NCBI GenBank assembly: GCA_031409495.1
Contig: JANNXI010000198.1
Span: 1-64,000, forward strand
Direction of reading: 5' to 3'
DNA length: 64,000 bases
Source: JANMDR01 sp031409495
Lineage (GTDB): Bacteria > Pseudomonadota > Gammaproteobacteria > Burkholderiales > Usitatibacteraceae
Shown: positions 43,770 to 52,678 of the stretch, in pieces
How positions within the stretch are numbered: position 1 is the stretch's first letter
How the letters are laid out: each line of letters begins with the position of its first letter
The notes under the pieces: generated by a model
The model's input: only the letters and a program-made list of their open reading frames with translations
Told to the model about the DNA's origin: nothing
The model's database searches: none
Position numbers and translations under genes: made by a program

Positions 43770-46424
43770 ATGCAATCGCAAATTACCCCCACCTACGATC
43801 CCAAACAAATCGAATCCACTTGGCAGCAAAAATGGAACGCCGCTGACGCTTATCGCGTGCTGGAAAATGCAACGGATGCAACTGGTAAGTTAAAGCCTAA
43901 GTTTTATGCGTGTTCTATGCTGCCTTACCCTTCGGGCAAGTTGCATATGGGCCATGTGCGTAACTACACCATCAATGATGTGATGTTGCGGCAGATGCGG
44001 ATGAACGGTTATAACGTGTTAATGCCGATGGGCTGGGATGCGTTTGGGATGCCGGCCGAGAACGCCGCTATTGCCAACAATGTCCCGCCTGCGCAGTGGA
44101 CTTACGCCAATATCGCGGACATGAAGGCGCAAATGCAGCCGTTGGGTTTGGCCTTTGATTGGGCGCGGGAAGTAACTACTTGCAGCCCGGATTATTACCG
44201 CTGGAACCAGTGGCTGTTTTTAAAAATGCTTGAAAAAGGCATTGCCTACCGCAAAACCCAAATCGTTAATTGGGATCCGGTTGACCAAACTGTGTTGGCT
44301 AACGAGCAGGTGATTGACGGGCGCGGTTGGCGCTCCGGTGCGGTGGTCGAAAAACGCGAAATTCCGGGTTATTACTTGGGCATTACCCAATATGCTGAAG
44401 AGCTGCTAGATCATGTAACCCACAAGCTACCGGGCTGGCCGGAGCGCGTGCGCATCATGCAACAAAACTGGATTGGGAAGTCTGTTGGTGTGCGCTTTGC
44501 TTTTCCGCACGCTATTTACGATGACGCCGGTGCGCTGGTGCAAGACGGAAAGCTATTTGTGTTCACCACGCGGGCTGACACCATTATGGGCGTGACGTTT
44601 TGTGCGGTGGCGGCGGAACATCCTATTGCGACTGTGGCTGCAAAAAATAGTGCGGCATTGCAAGCCTTTATTGCTGAATGCAAGCAGGGCGGTGTGGCCG
44701 AAGCGGATATGGCTACCGCCGAGAAGAAGGGCATGGATACTGGCTTAACGGTGAATCACCCGCTTACTGGCATAGCGGTACCGGTGTGGATTGGTAACTA
44801 TGTGTTGATGACTTATGGTGACGGCGCGGTGATGGGTGTGCCTGCGCATGACGAACGGGATTTTGCGTTTGCTAAAAAATACGCTTTAGCGATTAAGCAA
44901 GTGGTGAAAGTGGCTGGCAAAGACTATTCGCTAGATGCTTGGGGCGATTGGTATGGCGATAAAGCCAATGGCGTTTTGATGGATTCCGGAAAATACGATG
45001 GCTTAAATTATGAAGCGGCAGTGGACGCCATTGCCGCTGATTTAACCGCCTCCGGCGGTGAGAAAAAAACCCAGTATCGCTTACGTGATTGGGGCATTTC
45101 GCGCCAACGTTATTGGGGCACACCAATACCCTTGATTCATTGCGATGATTGCGGTGTGGTGCCGGTACCAGAGAAAGATTTACCGGTAATTTTGCCGGAT
45201 GATTGCATTCCCGATGGCAGCGGAAACCCGCTCAACAAACACGCCGCGTTTTTATATGTGCCCTGCCCTAAATGCGGCAAGCCTGCTAAGCGCGAGACGG
45301 ACACCATGGATACCTTTGTAGATTCATCGTGGTATTACATGCGCTATTGCTCGCCCGATTCCGCTCACGCGATGGTGGACGCGCGTAATGATTATTGGAT
45401 GCCGATGGATCAGTACATCGGCGGCATCGAGCATGCGGTTTTACATTTGCTGTACGCACGGTTTTGGACGAAAGTAATGCGCGACTTTGGGCTAATTAAG
45501 TTTGATGAGCCGTTTACTAATTTGTTCACGCAAGGCATGTTGCTGAATGAAAGCTTTTATCGTGAAGACGGTGATGGCAAAAAGCGGTGGTTTTACCCTA
45601 CTGAAGTAACAGTGCACCACGACGAAAAGGGCAAGCCAATTAGCGCTACCGCCAATGAAGACGGGCTTCCCGTGCATTTGGGCGGCATTGAGAAAATGTC
45701 GAAGTCCAAAAACAACGTGGTGGAACCTAAAGATATTATCGCGACTTTCGGCGCAGATACCGCTCGGTTTTTTACCATGTTTGCAGGGCCGCCAGATATG
45801 AGTGCGGCATGGTCTGATACCGGTGTAGCCGGTGCTTCACGCTACTTGAATCGCTTATGGGCTTTTGCGGCAAAACACCATACTGTTGGCACGGCTGCAC
45901 CCACGTTTAGCAACTTAAGTAGCCCTGCTAAAAAGTGCCGGTTTGAAGTGCATTCGTGTTTAAAGCAGGCTAATGCCGATTACAAGCGCTTGCAGTACAA
46001 CACCGTATTATCAGCCTGTATGAAGATACTTAACACCCTCGACAGTTTTGGCGCGACCAACGATGCCGCATCACCCGCCATTATCGGTGAGGGCTTGTCG
46101 ATTTTGCTCCGCTTGCTGTATCCGGTTTGCCCGCACATCACGGCACAATTGTGGCTAGACTTAGGCTACGCAGTGGTTGGCGGCGATATGCTCGATACCG
46201 CATGGCCACAAGTGGACGCAGCCGCCTTGCAGCAGGATGAACTTGAGCTGGTGGTGCAAATTAACGGCAAATTGCGCAGCGCCATTCGTGTGGCCGCCAG
46301 CGCCAGCAAAGAAATAATTGAGCAAGCCACTTTGGCCGATGCGCAAGTGCAGCATTATTTAGAAGGACGTCCGGTGAAAAAAATCGTGGTCGTGGCAGGC
46401 AAGCTCGTGAATGTGGTGGCATAA
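43770..46424 (+). CDS. leuS: leucyl-tRNA synthetase
   Basis: This 884-residue class I aminoacyl-tRNA synthetase charges tRNA-Leu. It has the HIGH-type motif as KLHMGHVRNYTIND (about residue 50). The CP1 editing domain (about 225-420) has the TRADTIMGVTF threonine-rich site and the GDGAVMGVPAHDERD site. The catalytic loop KMSKSKNN is near residue 650, and an anticodon-binding helical domain and C-terminal ubiquitin-like part (LVVQINGKLR) end the protein. Its length is normal. It leads the lptE-holA-proA-nadD-rsfS-rlmH-maf-rng run. Confidence 0.97.
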   Translation: MQSQITPTYDPKQIESTWQQKWNAADAYRVLENATDATGKLKPKFYACSMLPYPSGKLHMGHVRNYTINDVMLRQMRMNGYNVLMPMGWDAFGMPAENAAIANNVPPAQWTYANIADMKAQMQPLGLAFDWAREVTTCSPDYYRWNQWLFLKMLEKGIAYRKTQIVNWDPVDQTVLANEQVIDGRGWRSGAVVEKREIPGYYLGITQYAEELLDHVTHKLPGWPERVRIMQQNWIGKSVGVRFAFPHAIYDDAGALVQDGKLFVFTTRADTIMGVTFCAVAAEHPIATVAAKNSAALQAFIAECKQGGVAEADMATAEKKGMDTGLTVNHPLTGIAVPVWIGNYVLMTYGDGAVMGVPAHDERDFAFAKKYALAIKQVVKVAGKDYSLDAWGDWYGDKANGVLMDSGKYDGLNYEAAVDAIAADLTASGGEKKTQYRLRDWGISRQRYWGTPIPLIHCDDCGVVPVPEKDLPVILPDDCIPDGSGNPLNKHAAFLYVPCPKCGKPAKRETDTMDTFVDSSWYYMRYCSPDSAHAMVDARNDYWMPMDQYIGGIEHAVLHLLYARFWTKVMRDFGLIKFDEPFTNLFTQGMLLNESFYREDGDGKKRWFYPTEVTVHHDEKGKPISATANEDGLPVHLGGIEKMSKSKNNVVEPKDIIATFGADTARFFTMFAGPPDMSAAWSDTGVAGASRYLNRLWAFAAKHHTVGTAAPTFSNLSSPAKKCRFEVHSCLKQANADYKRLQYNTVLSACMKILNTLDSFGATNDAASPAIIGEGLSILLRLLYPVCPHITAQLWLDLGYAVVGGDMLDTAWPQVDAAALQQDELELVVQINGKLRSAIRVAASASKEIIEQATLADAQVQHYLEGRPVKKIVVVAGKLVNVVA

Positions 46425-46425
46425 C

Positions 46426-46959
46426 GTGAAGCATTGGCGCGTTCATGCGGCCTGCATATTGACGGCTACAAGTATGCTTAGTGGTTGCGGCTTTGCATTG
46501 CGCGGCGACTATGTGGTGCCTTACGCGGGCGTGTACGTAAGCGCGGGGCCAAATTCGCAAATAGTGAATACCTTAAAGCGTGAATTACAAGCCACCAATA
46601 AGTTTGAGCCGAATGCTAAGGCAGCGCACGCTCAACTCAATATTGTGTTGGAAGATCGTGACAAGAAAATTCTATCGCTATCGGGCGCGGGGCGCGTGCG
46701 CGAATTTCAGCTTAAAACCACGGTGCAATTTCAGCTTGTCGAAGCCACGGGTGCTGTGATTATCGCCACCAACGAATTGTCGCTAATTCGGCGCATGAGC
46801 TTTGACGATGCGCAGGTGGTTTCTAAGCAACAAGAAGAAGCGCTGCTATTTGCCGACATGGAAAAAGACATTGCTGGGCAAATTATGCGGCGCATTACGG
46901 TGGCATCAAATTTGGCAAAGTATGCGCCAACAGCACCTCAAGCTAGCAAGCCGCAATAA
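46426..46959 (+). CDS. lptE: LPS-assembly lipoprotein LptE
   Basis: LptE is the lipoprotein plug of the LptD lipopolysaccharide translocon. The signal peptide ends in the lipobox LSGCGFALRG, which is diagnostic for LptE/RlpB. A beta-alpha sandwich of about 150 residues follows. I begin at the GTG at 46426, one base after the leuS stop (VKHWRVHAACIL as the n-region). A longer start at 46411 would overlap leuS. It is followed by holA, as in most proteobacteria. Confidence 0.9.
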   Translation: MKHWRVHAACILTATSMLSGCGFALRGDYVVPYAGVYVSAGPNSQIVNTLKRELQATNKFEPNAKAAHAQLNIVLEDRDKKILSLSGAGRVREFQLKTTVQFQLVEATGAVIIATNELSLIRRMSFDDAQVVSKQQEEALLFADMEKDIAGQIMRRITVASNLAKYAPTAPQASKPQ

Positions 46960-46992
46960 GCTGTGAACGCCTAAAGTAAAGCATCTATGGCC
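46959..46992. repeat. decayed palindrome between lptE and holA (uncertain)
   Basis: GCTGTGAACGCC … AAAGCATCTATGGC aligns with the 35-bp family over about 33 bp but with several mismatches. If it is a true copy, it sits just 3' of lptE and contains the holA ATG. Confidence 0.35.
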
Positions 46993-48000
46993 ATTAAGCA
47001 AACCGCTGAGCAGTTTATTAAAGCACCGCATAAAAAGCTTTCACCGCTTTATGTGGTGCATGGTGCCGAGCCTTTGGGCATTATCGAAGCCTGCGACGCG
47101 CTCCGTAAAACTGCGCGCGAGGCGGGTTATTCTGAACAGGAAATTTACACCTTTGAGCGTGGCTTTGACTTTAGCCGACTCACCATGGCCGTCAATGCGC
47201 TTTCGCTCTTTGCCAGCCAGCGCATTTTAGAAATTCGTATTCCTACCGGCAAGCCCGGACGAGAAGGCAGTGCTGCGTTAGAGGCATTCTGCAATCATTT
47301 ACCGGAAGACACCATCAGCATAGTGATCTTGCCGCAAATTGATTGGCAAACCCGTAACACGAAATGGTTTATGGCGCTTGAATCCGCGGGCTTTGTAATT
47401 GAATCACAACCGGTGGAATTAGCAATGCTGCCAAATTGGTTGCTGGCGCGAATGCAACGCAACCAGCAAAGTGCCGATCAAGATGCGCTTGAATTTTTAG
47501 CTGAAGCGGTTGAAGGTAATTTAATTGCCGGGGCGCAAGAAGTTGCCAAACTTGCCCTGCTTTGCCCGCCTGGGGAAATTTCTGAAGCGCAATTGCGCGA
47601 GTGCGTGCTCAATGTCTCGCGTTTTAATCCTTTTTCGCTTACTGAAGCCATTCATCAGGCTGACGCCAAACGCTTTAACCAAATGCTATCCGGACTGCGC
47701 GCAGAAGGTGAGGCGCCTCCGCTGCTGTTGTGGGTGCTGGCTAACGAACTACGCACGATGTTGCGCGCAAACGGTGCGACTGCATCGGGCCGACCGCCTC
47801 ATGCATCAAAAATGGCAGAGCTTGGCCGTAGCGTGCGGCGCCACAGCCGTACGGGGCTTGAAGCCATGCTCTTGCATGCAGCGCAAATTGACCGCATGAT
47901 TAAAGGCATTGATAGCCGCGAACCGTGGGACCATTTGCTAAAATTGGGTGTGCATATGGCCGGTAGCAGCACTGATACTCACTTACCGAAATTTGAATGA
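46987..48000 (+). CDS. holA: DNA polymerase III delta subunit
   Basis: HolA opens the beta clamp as part of the clamp loader. The 337-residue protein has the family start KLSPLYVVHGAEPLGIIEACDALR, the SLFASQRILEIR beta-interaction stretch, an AAA-like second domain without a Walker motif, and the C-terminal collar domain (PPLLLWVLANELRTML … GVHMAG). It overlaps proA by 4 bp (ATGATG). Confidence 0.93.
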   Translation: MAIKQTAEQFIKAPHKKLSPLYVVHGAEPLGIIEACDALRKTAREAGYSEQEIYTFERGFDFSRLTMAVNALSLFASQRILEIRIPTGKPGREGSAALEAFCNHLPEDTISIVILPQIDWQTRNTKWFMALESAGFVIESQPVELAMLPNWLLARMQRNQQSADQDALEFLAEAVEGNLIAGAQEVAKLALLCPPGEISEAQLRECVLNVSRFNPFSLTEAIHQADAKRFNQMLSGLRAEGEAPPLLLWVLANELRTMLRANGATASGRPPHASKMAELGRSVRRHSRTGLEAMLLHAAQIDRMIKGIDSREPWDHLLKLGVHMAGSSTDTHLPKFE

Positions 48001-49286
48001 TGAATGCACAAATGTCACTAGAGCAAACGATGCAGCATATTGGCGTAACCGCTAAGGCCGCCGCACGTAAACTTAGTGCCGCCAGCACTGCACAAAAAAA
48101 TGCAGCTTTGGAAGCGATTGCCCTGCAGCTGATGGGCAGCACCGATGCGTTGCTACATGCCAATGCCAAAGATGTCGCCCGTGCCCGTGAAATGGGCTTG
48201 GAGACAGCATTTGTTGATCGCCTCATACTCTCAAAATCCAGCATCGCCGCCATGGCGCAAGGCCTGCGTGAAATAGCCGCCCTGAGCGATCCAGTAGGTG
48301 AAATTACTGGCCTAAAATTCCGACCGTCAGGCATTCAAGTGGGCCACATGCGTGTGCCACTGGGCGTTGTGGGCATTATTTATGAGTCGCGACCGAATGT
48401 AACGGCTGATGCGGCGGGGCTATGCATTAAATCCGGCAATGCCTGCATTTTGCGCGGCGGCTCGGATGCACTAAATTCTAATCAGCAGATTGCTGCTTGT
48501 GTCCGTGACGGCTTGATTGATGCAGGATTATCCGCCGATTGCGTGCAGGTGCTAGACACACCCGATCGTGCGGCGGTGGGTATGCTCATTCGCATGAAGG
48601 GCGTGGTGGATGTAATCATTCCGCGTGGCGGTAAAAGCCTAACCGAGCGAATCGCTAATGAAGCAACCGTGCCGGTGATAAAGCACCTCGTTGGCATTTG
48701 CCATGTTTATGTCGATGCTGACGCCGATATCGAGATGGCGCTAGCGATTGCCGACAATGCCAAAACCCAGCGCTACAGCCCTTGCAATACCATGGAATGC
48801 TTACTTGTTTCCGCCGCGATCGCAGCGCAGTTTTTACCAAAAATAGCGGCTATTTACGCCCTGAAGAAGGTTGAAATACGGGCGTCTTCAGATGCCTTTA
48901 ACATCATAAAAGTATGCGGCGTAACGGCCAATTTGAAACTTGCCACGGAAAAAGATTTCCACACTGAATATTTGGCGCCCATTGTGTCAATAAAAATTGT
49001 GGCTGATGTCGATGCTGCGATGGATCACATCGCGACCTACGGCTCGGCGCACACTGACAGCATCATCACCAATAATCACGTACGCGCAATGCGCTTTCTG
49101 CGCGAGGTAAATTCAAGCTCGGTAATGATCAATGCCTCAACCCGCTTCGCCGATGGTTTTGAATACGGGCTGGGTGCCGAAATTGGTATTTCGACAGACA
49201 AACTCCATGCACGCGGGCCGGTAGGTTTAGAAGGTTTAACGTCTCAAAAATGGGTGGTGTTTGGAACCGGCCAAATTCGCCGCTAA
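47997..49286 (+). CDS. proA: gamma-glutamyl phosphate reductase
   Basis: ProA reduces glutamyl-5-phosphate to the semialdehyde in proline synthesis. The protein has the aldehyde-dehydrogenase fold with VPLGVVGIIYESRPNVT, ILRGGSDALNSN, the DVIIPRGGKSL stretch, and the catalytic-Cys region SPCNTMECLLV. It ends in the family block GLGAEIGISTDKLHARGPVGLE. Around residues 287-299 the sequence (ALKKVEIRASSDAF) overlaps a partial copy of the 35-bp palindrome. The surrounding residues still align with other ProA proteins, so function is probably intact. Confidence 0.95.
   Translation: MMNAQMSLEQTMQHIGVTAKAAARKLSAASTAQKNAALEAIALQLMGSTDALLHANAKDVARAREMGLETAFVDRLILSKSSIAAMAQGLREIAALSDPVGEITGLKFRPSGIQVGHMRVPLGVVGIIYESRPNVTADAAGLCIKSGNACILRGGSDALNSNQQIAACVRDGLIDAGLSADCVQVLDTPDRAAVGMLIRMKGVVDVIIPRGGKSLTERIANEATVPVIKHLVGICHVYVDADADIEMALAIADNAKTQRYSPCNTMECLLVSAAIAAQFLPKIAAIYALKKVEIRASSDAFNIIKVCGVTANLKLATEKDFHTEYLAPIVSIKIVADVDAAMDHIATYGSAHTDSIITNNHVRAMRFLREVNSSSVMINASTRFADGFEYGLGAEIGISTDKLHARGPVGLEGLTSQKWVVFGTGQIRR
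48859..48893. repeat. partial 35-bp palindrome inside proA
   Basis: CCTGAAGA and GGGCGTCTTCAG lie at exactly the family spacing, but the left inner arm (AGGTTG) does not match. It is either a decayed insertion or a chance resemblance in a variable loop. Confidence 0.45.
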
Positions 49287-49304
49287 GTTGATTTTAGCTC
49301 ACCC

Positions 49305-50012
49305 GTGCAAACGATAAAACGCATAGGATGCTTTGGTGGCACCTTCGATCCGGTGCACAAGGGTCACGTGGCGTTGGCGAAGGCGGCAGCGCGCATACTT
49401 GCGCTGGATCGCCTAATTATATTGCCGGTTGGCAATCCTTACTATCGCGGCAGAATGCCGATAGCCAGCCCGCACCAACGTAACGCCATGCTGGAACTTG
49501 CTTTTGCAGATGAACCCTATTTTGCACAAAGCGGGTGTACAGTAATCATTGATTCGCGGGAGCAGCATCGTAGCGGCCCTACTTACACTATTGATACCTT
49601 GATTGAATTACGCAGCGAAGTAACGGCTGAATTTGGATTAGAAGCAAGCTTGGTGTGGATTATTGGCAGTGACGCCTTCGCACAATTACATACGTGGTCA
49701 CGCTATACAGAATTATTTGATTATGCGCATTTTGCGGTCGCCACACGGATGGAAAGCGGCAAAATACCCAATGTAGCAATGTCTGAAGACGCCCTAAATA
49801 CAGGGACATTCAGGCACGAAGCAAACAGCGCAGCAGCCCTTTTTAGCAGTAAAACGCACGGCGCTTGGATGCAACTAGCGATGAACCTTCCTGATGCTTC
49901 CTCAACGCAAGCGCGGGCAGTTGCAAAGCAGAACAAACAAAGCAACGCGCTCAATGATTTACTGCCCGCTCCAGTGGTGCAATTCATCATGGACAATAAA
50001 TTTTATCAATAA
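49305..50012 (+). CDS. nadD: nicotinate-nucleotide adenylyltransferase
   Basis: NadD adenylates nicotinate mononucleotide in NAD synthesis. A GTG start gives the nucleotidyltransferase motif GCFGGTFDPVHKGHVALA. RSGPTYTIDTL and WIIGSDAFAQLHTWSRY are the conserved central blocks, and the family's C-terminal SSTxxR motif is ASSTQAR. Between the HFAVATR block and SSTQAR there is an unusual segment, MSEDALNTGTFRHE, that is encoded exactly by a palindrome copy. This is a loop of variable length in the family, so activity is probably kept. Confidence 0.93.
   Translation: MQTIKRIGCFGGTFDPVHKGHVALAKAAARILALDRLIILPVGNPYYRGRMPIASPHQRNAMLELAFADEPYFAQSGCTVIIDSREQHRSGPTYTIDTLIELRSEVTAEFGLEASLVWIIGSDAFAQLHTWSRYTELFDYAHFAVATRMESGKIPNVAMSEDALNTGTFRHEANSAAALFSSKTHGAWMQLAMNLPDASSTQARAVAKQNKQSNALNDLLPAPVVQFIMDNKFYQ
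49781..49815. repeat. 35-bp palindrome, in-frame copy inside nadD
   Basis: The left arm GTCTGAAGACGCCCTA and right arm CAGGGACATTCAGGC match the family at normal spacing. It reads through in frame as SEDALNTGTFR within a non-conserved loop. Confidence 0.8.
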
Positions 50013-50066
50013 AGTAATACACTAATTTTCTAAACTTAATAACCCTTGGGGGCAATTTTCAACAAC

Positions 50067-51431
50067 ATGGCTAAATCAACTAAAGCAACTTCTAAAACCG
50101 CACTCACGCTTACCCCACTGGCATTGCTCGTTATCGACGCCTTAGAAGAAATTAAAGCGCGCGATATTTTAATGCTCGACGTAACCCACATCACCACGGT
50201 TTGCGATTTTGTGGTGATTACTAGTGCTGATTCCACCCGCCAAACCAAGGCGCTTGCACGCAATGTGCTCGACCGCGCCCGCGAAGCTGGGCATAGCGCG
50301 GTTGGCCTTGAGGGGGAACAGGCAGGCGAATGGGTGCTGGTTGATTTGGGCGATATCGTTATCCATATTTTGCAGCCGGTGGCCCGTGAATACTACAATT
50401 TAGAAGAACGCTGGGCTGACGGCCGCGTGGTGTTCCCATTGCCGGTTGGCAAACCGACCAAAGCCGCCACCACGGTGGACGATGTATTAGCCCGCAAAAA
50501 AGCGCAGCCGAAAACAGCAATAAAATCAAAACCTGCCCCACCAAAGGCGGCGCCAAAAGCAACGGCTAAGGCCAAGGTTGTGGTTAAAGTAGCTGCCAAA
50601 ACAGCTGTAAAAGCCCCTGCAAAAGCCAAAAATGCAACAGCCAAGCCTATTGCCCTAGGAGCTAAGAAAGTGACAGCTGTCGTTGCGGTAAAGAAGCCAG
50701 TCGCCAAAGCTGTAGCCAAAATAGCGGAAGTCGTGAAGAAAGTTACCCCAGGAAAGCCAGCAGCGAAGCCATCCAAAAAAGTACCCGTTAAAAAAGTGAT
50801 GCTTGTAGTGGCTAAAAAGCCGATTGCGAAAAAAGTAGCCACTAAAGCCACACCAAAAGTTGTTGCAAAAAAGGCGCCGGTAAAAGCCGTACGCAAGCCT
50901 GCGGCTAAACAGATATCTGCTGTCGCAAAAATAATGACGGCCGCGAAAGCATTGGTAAAGACAGTCGTAAAAGCACCACCCAAAGCCGTGAAGCAGCCCG
51001 TTGCTAAGACAGTACTGAAGGCCGCACCAAAAGTAGCTACCAAGACATCTAAAGCACCCAAAGCCGCAACAACCACTCCGGCAAAAGCCGTGAAGGCGCC
51101 TATAAGTAGGGGGTCTGCAGTCACTAAGAAAACTGCTCCATTGAGCGCATCGGTGGCAAAAGTGGTCAGCAAGAAAGTTGCTAAAGTAGCAACCAAAGCT
51201 GCCAAACCAGTCACCACAAAAATGGTGGGAACCGTTATTGCAAAAGCTATCGCAAAACCGGTAGCAAAGGTTAAGGCAAAGCCCGTAATTGCCGTGAAGA
51301 AGGTCATTCAAAAAGTAGCGAAAAAGCCAGGGGAAACGGCCACTACAGCGCACCCAAAAGCGACGTTGAAAACCGCAGCGAAAGCCGCTGTCAAAACCGC
51401 AAGCAAACCAGCCGCGCGCAAAAAAGGCTAA
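50067..51431 (+). CDS. rsfS: ribosomal silencing factor RsfS with long histone-H1-like tail
   Basis: RsfS binds ribosomal protein uL14 and blocks subunit joining. Residues about 10-120 are the normal domain: LVIDALEEIKARDILMLDV, DFVVITSADSTRQTKALA, VGLEGEQAGEWVLVDLGDIV and REYYNLEERWAD. From about residue 130 to the end (about 325 residues) the protein is almost only Lys, Ala, Val, Pro and Thr, with recurring KKPxAK, KAAPKxA and AKxVAKK patterns. These are like histone H1, AlgP or BpH1 tails. I begin at ATG 50067; a TTG at 50046 would add 7 residues. Usual RsfS is 105-150 residues, so this tail is exceptional. It directly abuts rlmH. Confidence 0.9.
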   Translation: MAKSTKATSKTALTLTPLALLVIDALEEIKARDILMLDVTHITTVCDFVVITSADSTRQTKALARNVLDRAREAGHSAVGLEGEQAGEWVLVDLGDIVIHILQPVAREYYNLEERWADGRVVFPLPVGKPTKAATTVDDVLARKKAQPKTAIKSKPAPPKAAPKATAKAKVVVKVAAKTAVKAPAKAKNATAKPIALGAKKVTAVVAVKKPVAKAVAKIAEVVKKVTPGKPAAKPSKKVPVKKVMLVVAKKPIAKKVATKATPKVVAKKAPVKAVRKPAAKQISAVAKIMTAAKALVKTVVKAPPKAVKQPVAKTVLKAAPKVATKTSKAPKAATTTPAKAVKAPISRGSAVTKKTAPLSASVAKVVSKKVAKVATKAAKPVTTKMVGTVIAKAIAKPVAKVKAKPVIAVKKVIQKVAKKPGETATTAHPKATLKTAAKAAVKTASKPAARKKG

Positions 51432-51908
51432 TTGAAACTCACAATTGTTGCGTTAGGGCATAAACATCCCGCTTGGGCACAGGACGCTATCGACACCTAT
51501 ACCAAGCGGATGCCCGCTGAATGCCGCATTGTAATTGACCAACTAAAGCCTGAAGATCGCGCTAGCAAATCAACGCAAACCATACTCGAAACAGAGGCGG
51601 TGCGCATCGATACTGCCGTTAACAAACACTGTAAAACCGCTACACGTATCGTGTTGGATGAGCGCGGCGTCATGCTCACCACCATGCAGCTCACCGCATG
51701 GCTTACCGCATGGCTCGCAAGCGGCGAGAGCCCTGTTTTCATTATCGGCAGCGCTGACGGTCTAGCGCCGTCCATCAAGCAAAAGGCGCACAAAACCATC
51801 GCAGTATCGGGTTTTACCCTGCCTCACGCGATGGTGCAGCCGCTGTTGTGCGAACAGCTTTATCGTGCGTGGTCGATTACGCAAAATCATCCCTACCATC
51901 GCGAGTAA
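51432..51908 (+). CDS. rlmH: 23S rRNA pseudouridine-1915 N3-methyltransferase
   Basis: RlmH is a SPOUT methyltransferase acting on 23S rRNA helix 69 in the 70S ribosome. It begins with TTG immediately after the rsfS stop codon, giving MKLTIVALGHKHPAW as in the family. Other features are the LDERG segment, FIIGSADGLAP as the SAM-binding knot, TLPHAMVQPLLCEQLYRAW, and the family C-terminus HPYHRE. The zero-length gap and weak start codon suggest translation coupled to rsfS. The second Gly of the usual IGGADG motif is Ser here. Confidence 0.95.
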   Translation: MKLTIVALGHKHPAWAQDAIDTYTKRMPAECRIVIDQLKPEDRASKSTQTILETEAVRIDTAVNKHCKTATRIVLDERGVMLTTMQLTAWLTAWLASGESPVFIIGSADGLAPSIKQKAHKTIAVSGFTLPHAMVQPLLCEQLYRAWSITQNHPYHRE

Positions 51909-51969
51909 GCTGAACTTGTAAGCTATCTCTATAAGCAACGTTTTGAAGCAACCTTTTACCTATTTAGCC

Positions 51970-52656
51970 ATGAGCAATACACAAACCACGATCTATCTTG
52001 CTTCAAAAAGCCCGCGGCGCCGGGAATTATTGCATCAAATTGGTGTGCCTTTTGAACTGCTGTTATTGCGGGAGACGCCTGCTAATACTGCGTCGGCGCA
52101 GAGACGGCAAGACGATGGTGCGTGGGCTCCGCGTTGCGACGTGGATGAATCACCGCTGGAAGCCGAGGCGCCAGCTGAGTATGTGGAGCGCGTCGTAAAG
52201 CTCAAGGCAGCTACTGCCCACCGGATAATGTTGGCCCGCAAATTGGTAGTGCGTCCGATTTTAGCGGCCGACACGACCGTGGTTCTGAATAATCAAATTA
52301 TTGGCAAACCCATCGATACCAACGATGCGGCAGCCACGTTGCGGGCGCTATCAAACCAAACGCACCAAGTGATGACGGGCATTGCGCTGCACCATAACGG
52401 TGAATTGCGGTTTCTTTTGTCCGTGAGTGAAGTCCGGTTTAAGGCGCTTACCGAGCTAGAGATCCAGCGTTATATTCTCACCGGTGAGCCCATGGATAAG
52501 GCCGGTAGCTATGCCGTGCAAGGCCGTGCAGCCGCGTTCGTGGCGCACTTAGCGGGCAGCTACTCAAGCGTCATGGGGTTGCCACTACACGAGACCGCAA
52601 ACTTACTTGAACAATTAAACCGATCCAACGTAGCACCTGCGGTACACTCAAACTAA
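51970..52656 (+). CDS. maf: Maf-family nucleotide pyrophosphatase
   Basis: Maf hydrolyses dTTP/UTP or modified nucleotides, depending on subgroup. The protein starts with YLASKSPRRRELLHQIGV, the substrate-binding Ser-x-Arg-Arg motif, then has the DVDES element after a 20-residue insert, and AADTTVVLNNQIIGKP with the catalytic Asp. It ends with DKAGSYAVQGRAA and GSYSSVMGLPLHET. The ATG at 51970 is preferred to 51943. It lies between rlmH and rng, as in many betaproteobacteria, where Maf may serve cell-envelope or septum-related quality control. Confidence 0.9.
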   Translation: MSNTQTTIYLASKSPRRRELLHQIGVPFELLLLRETPANTASAQRRQDDGAWAPRCDVDESPLEAEAPAEYVERVVKLKAATAHRIMLARKLVVRPILAADTTVVLNNQIIGKPIDTNDAAATLRALSNQTHQVMTGIALHHNGELRFLLSVSEVRFKALTELEIQRYILTGEPMDKAGSYAVQGRAAAFVAHLAGSYSSVMGLPLHETANLLEQLNRSNVAPAVHSN

Positions 52657-52678
52657 TTAATTTTTCGGCGGTGATTTC

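Noticed and set aside
50393..51307. 304-codon antisense frame coding for an extremely hydrophobic 'membrane protein'
   Set aside because: It is the shadow of the Lys/Ala-rich RsfS tail: AAA/GCC codons read backwards give Phe/Gly/Ala/Thr. It has no independent support.
51543..51560. GCCTGAAGATC in rlmH resembling a repeat arm
   Set aside because: No second arm at the right distance; chance match.
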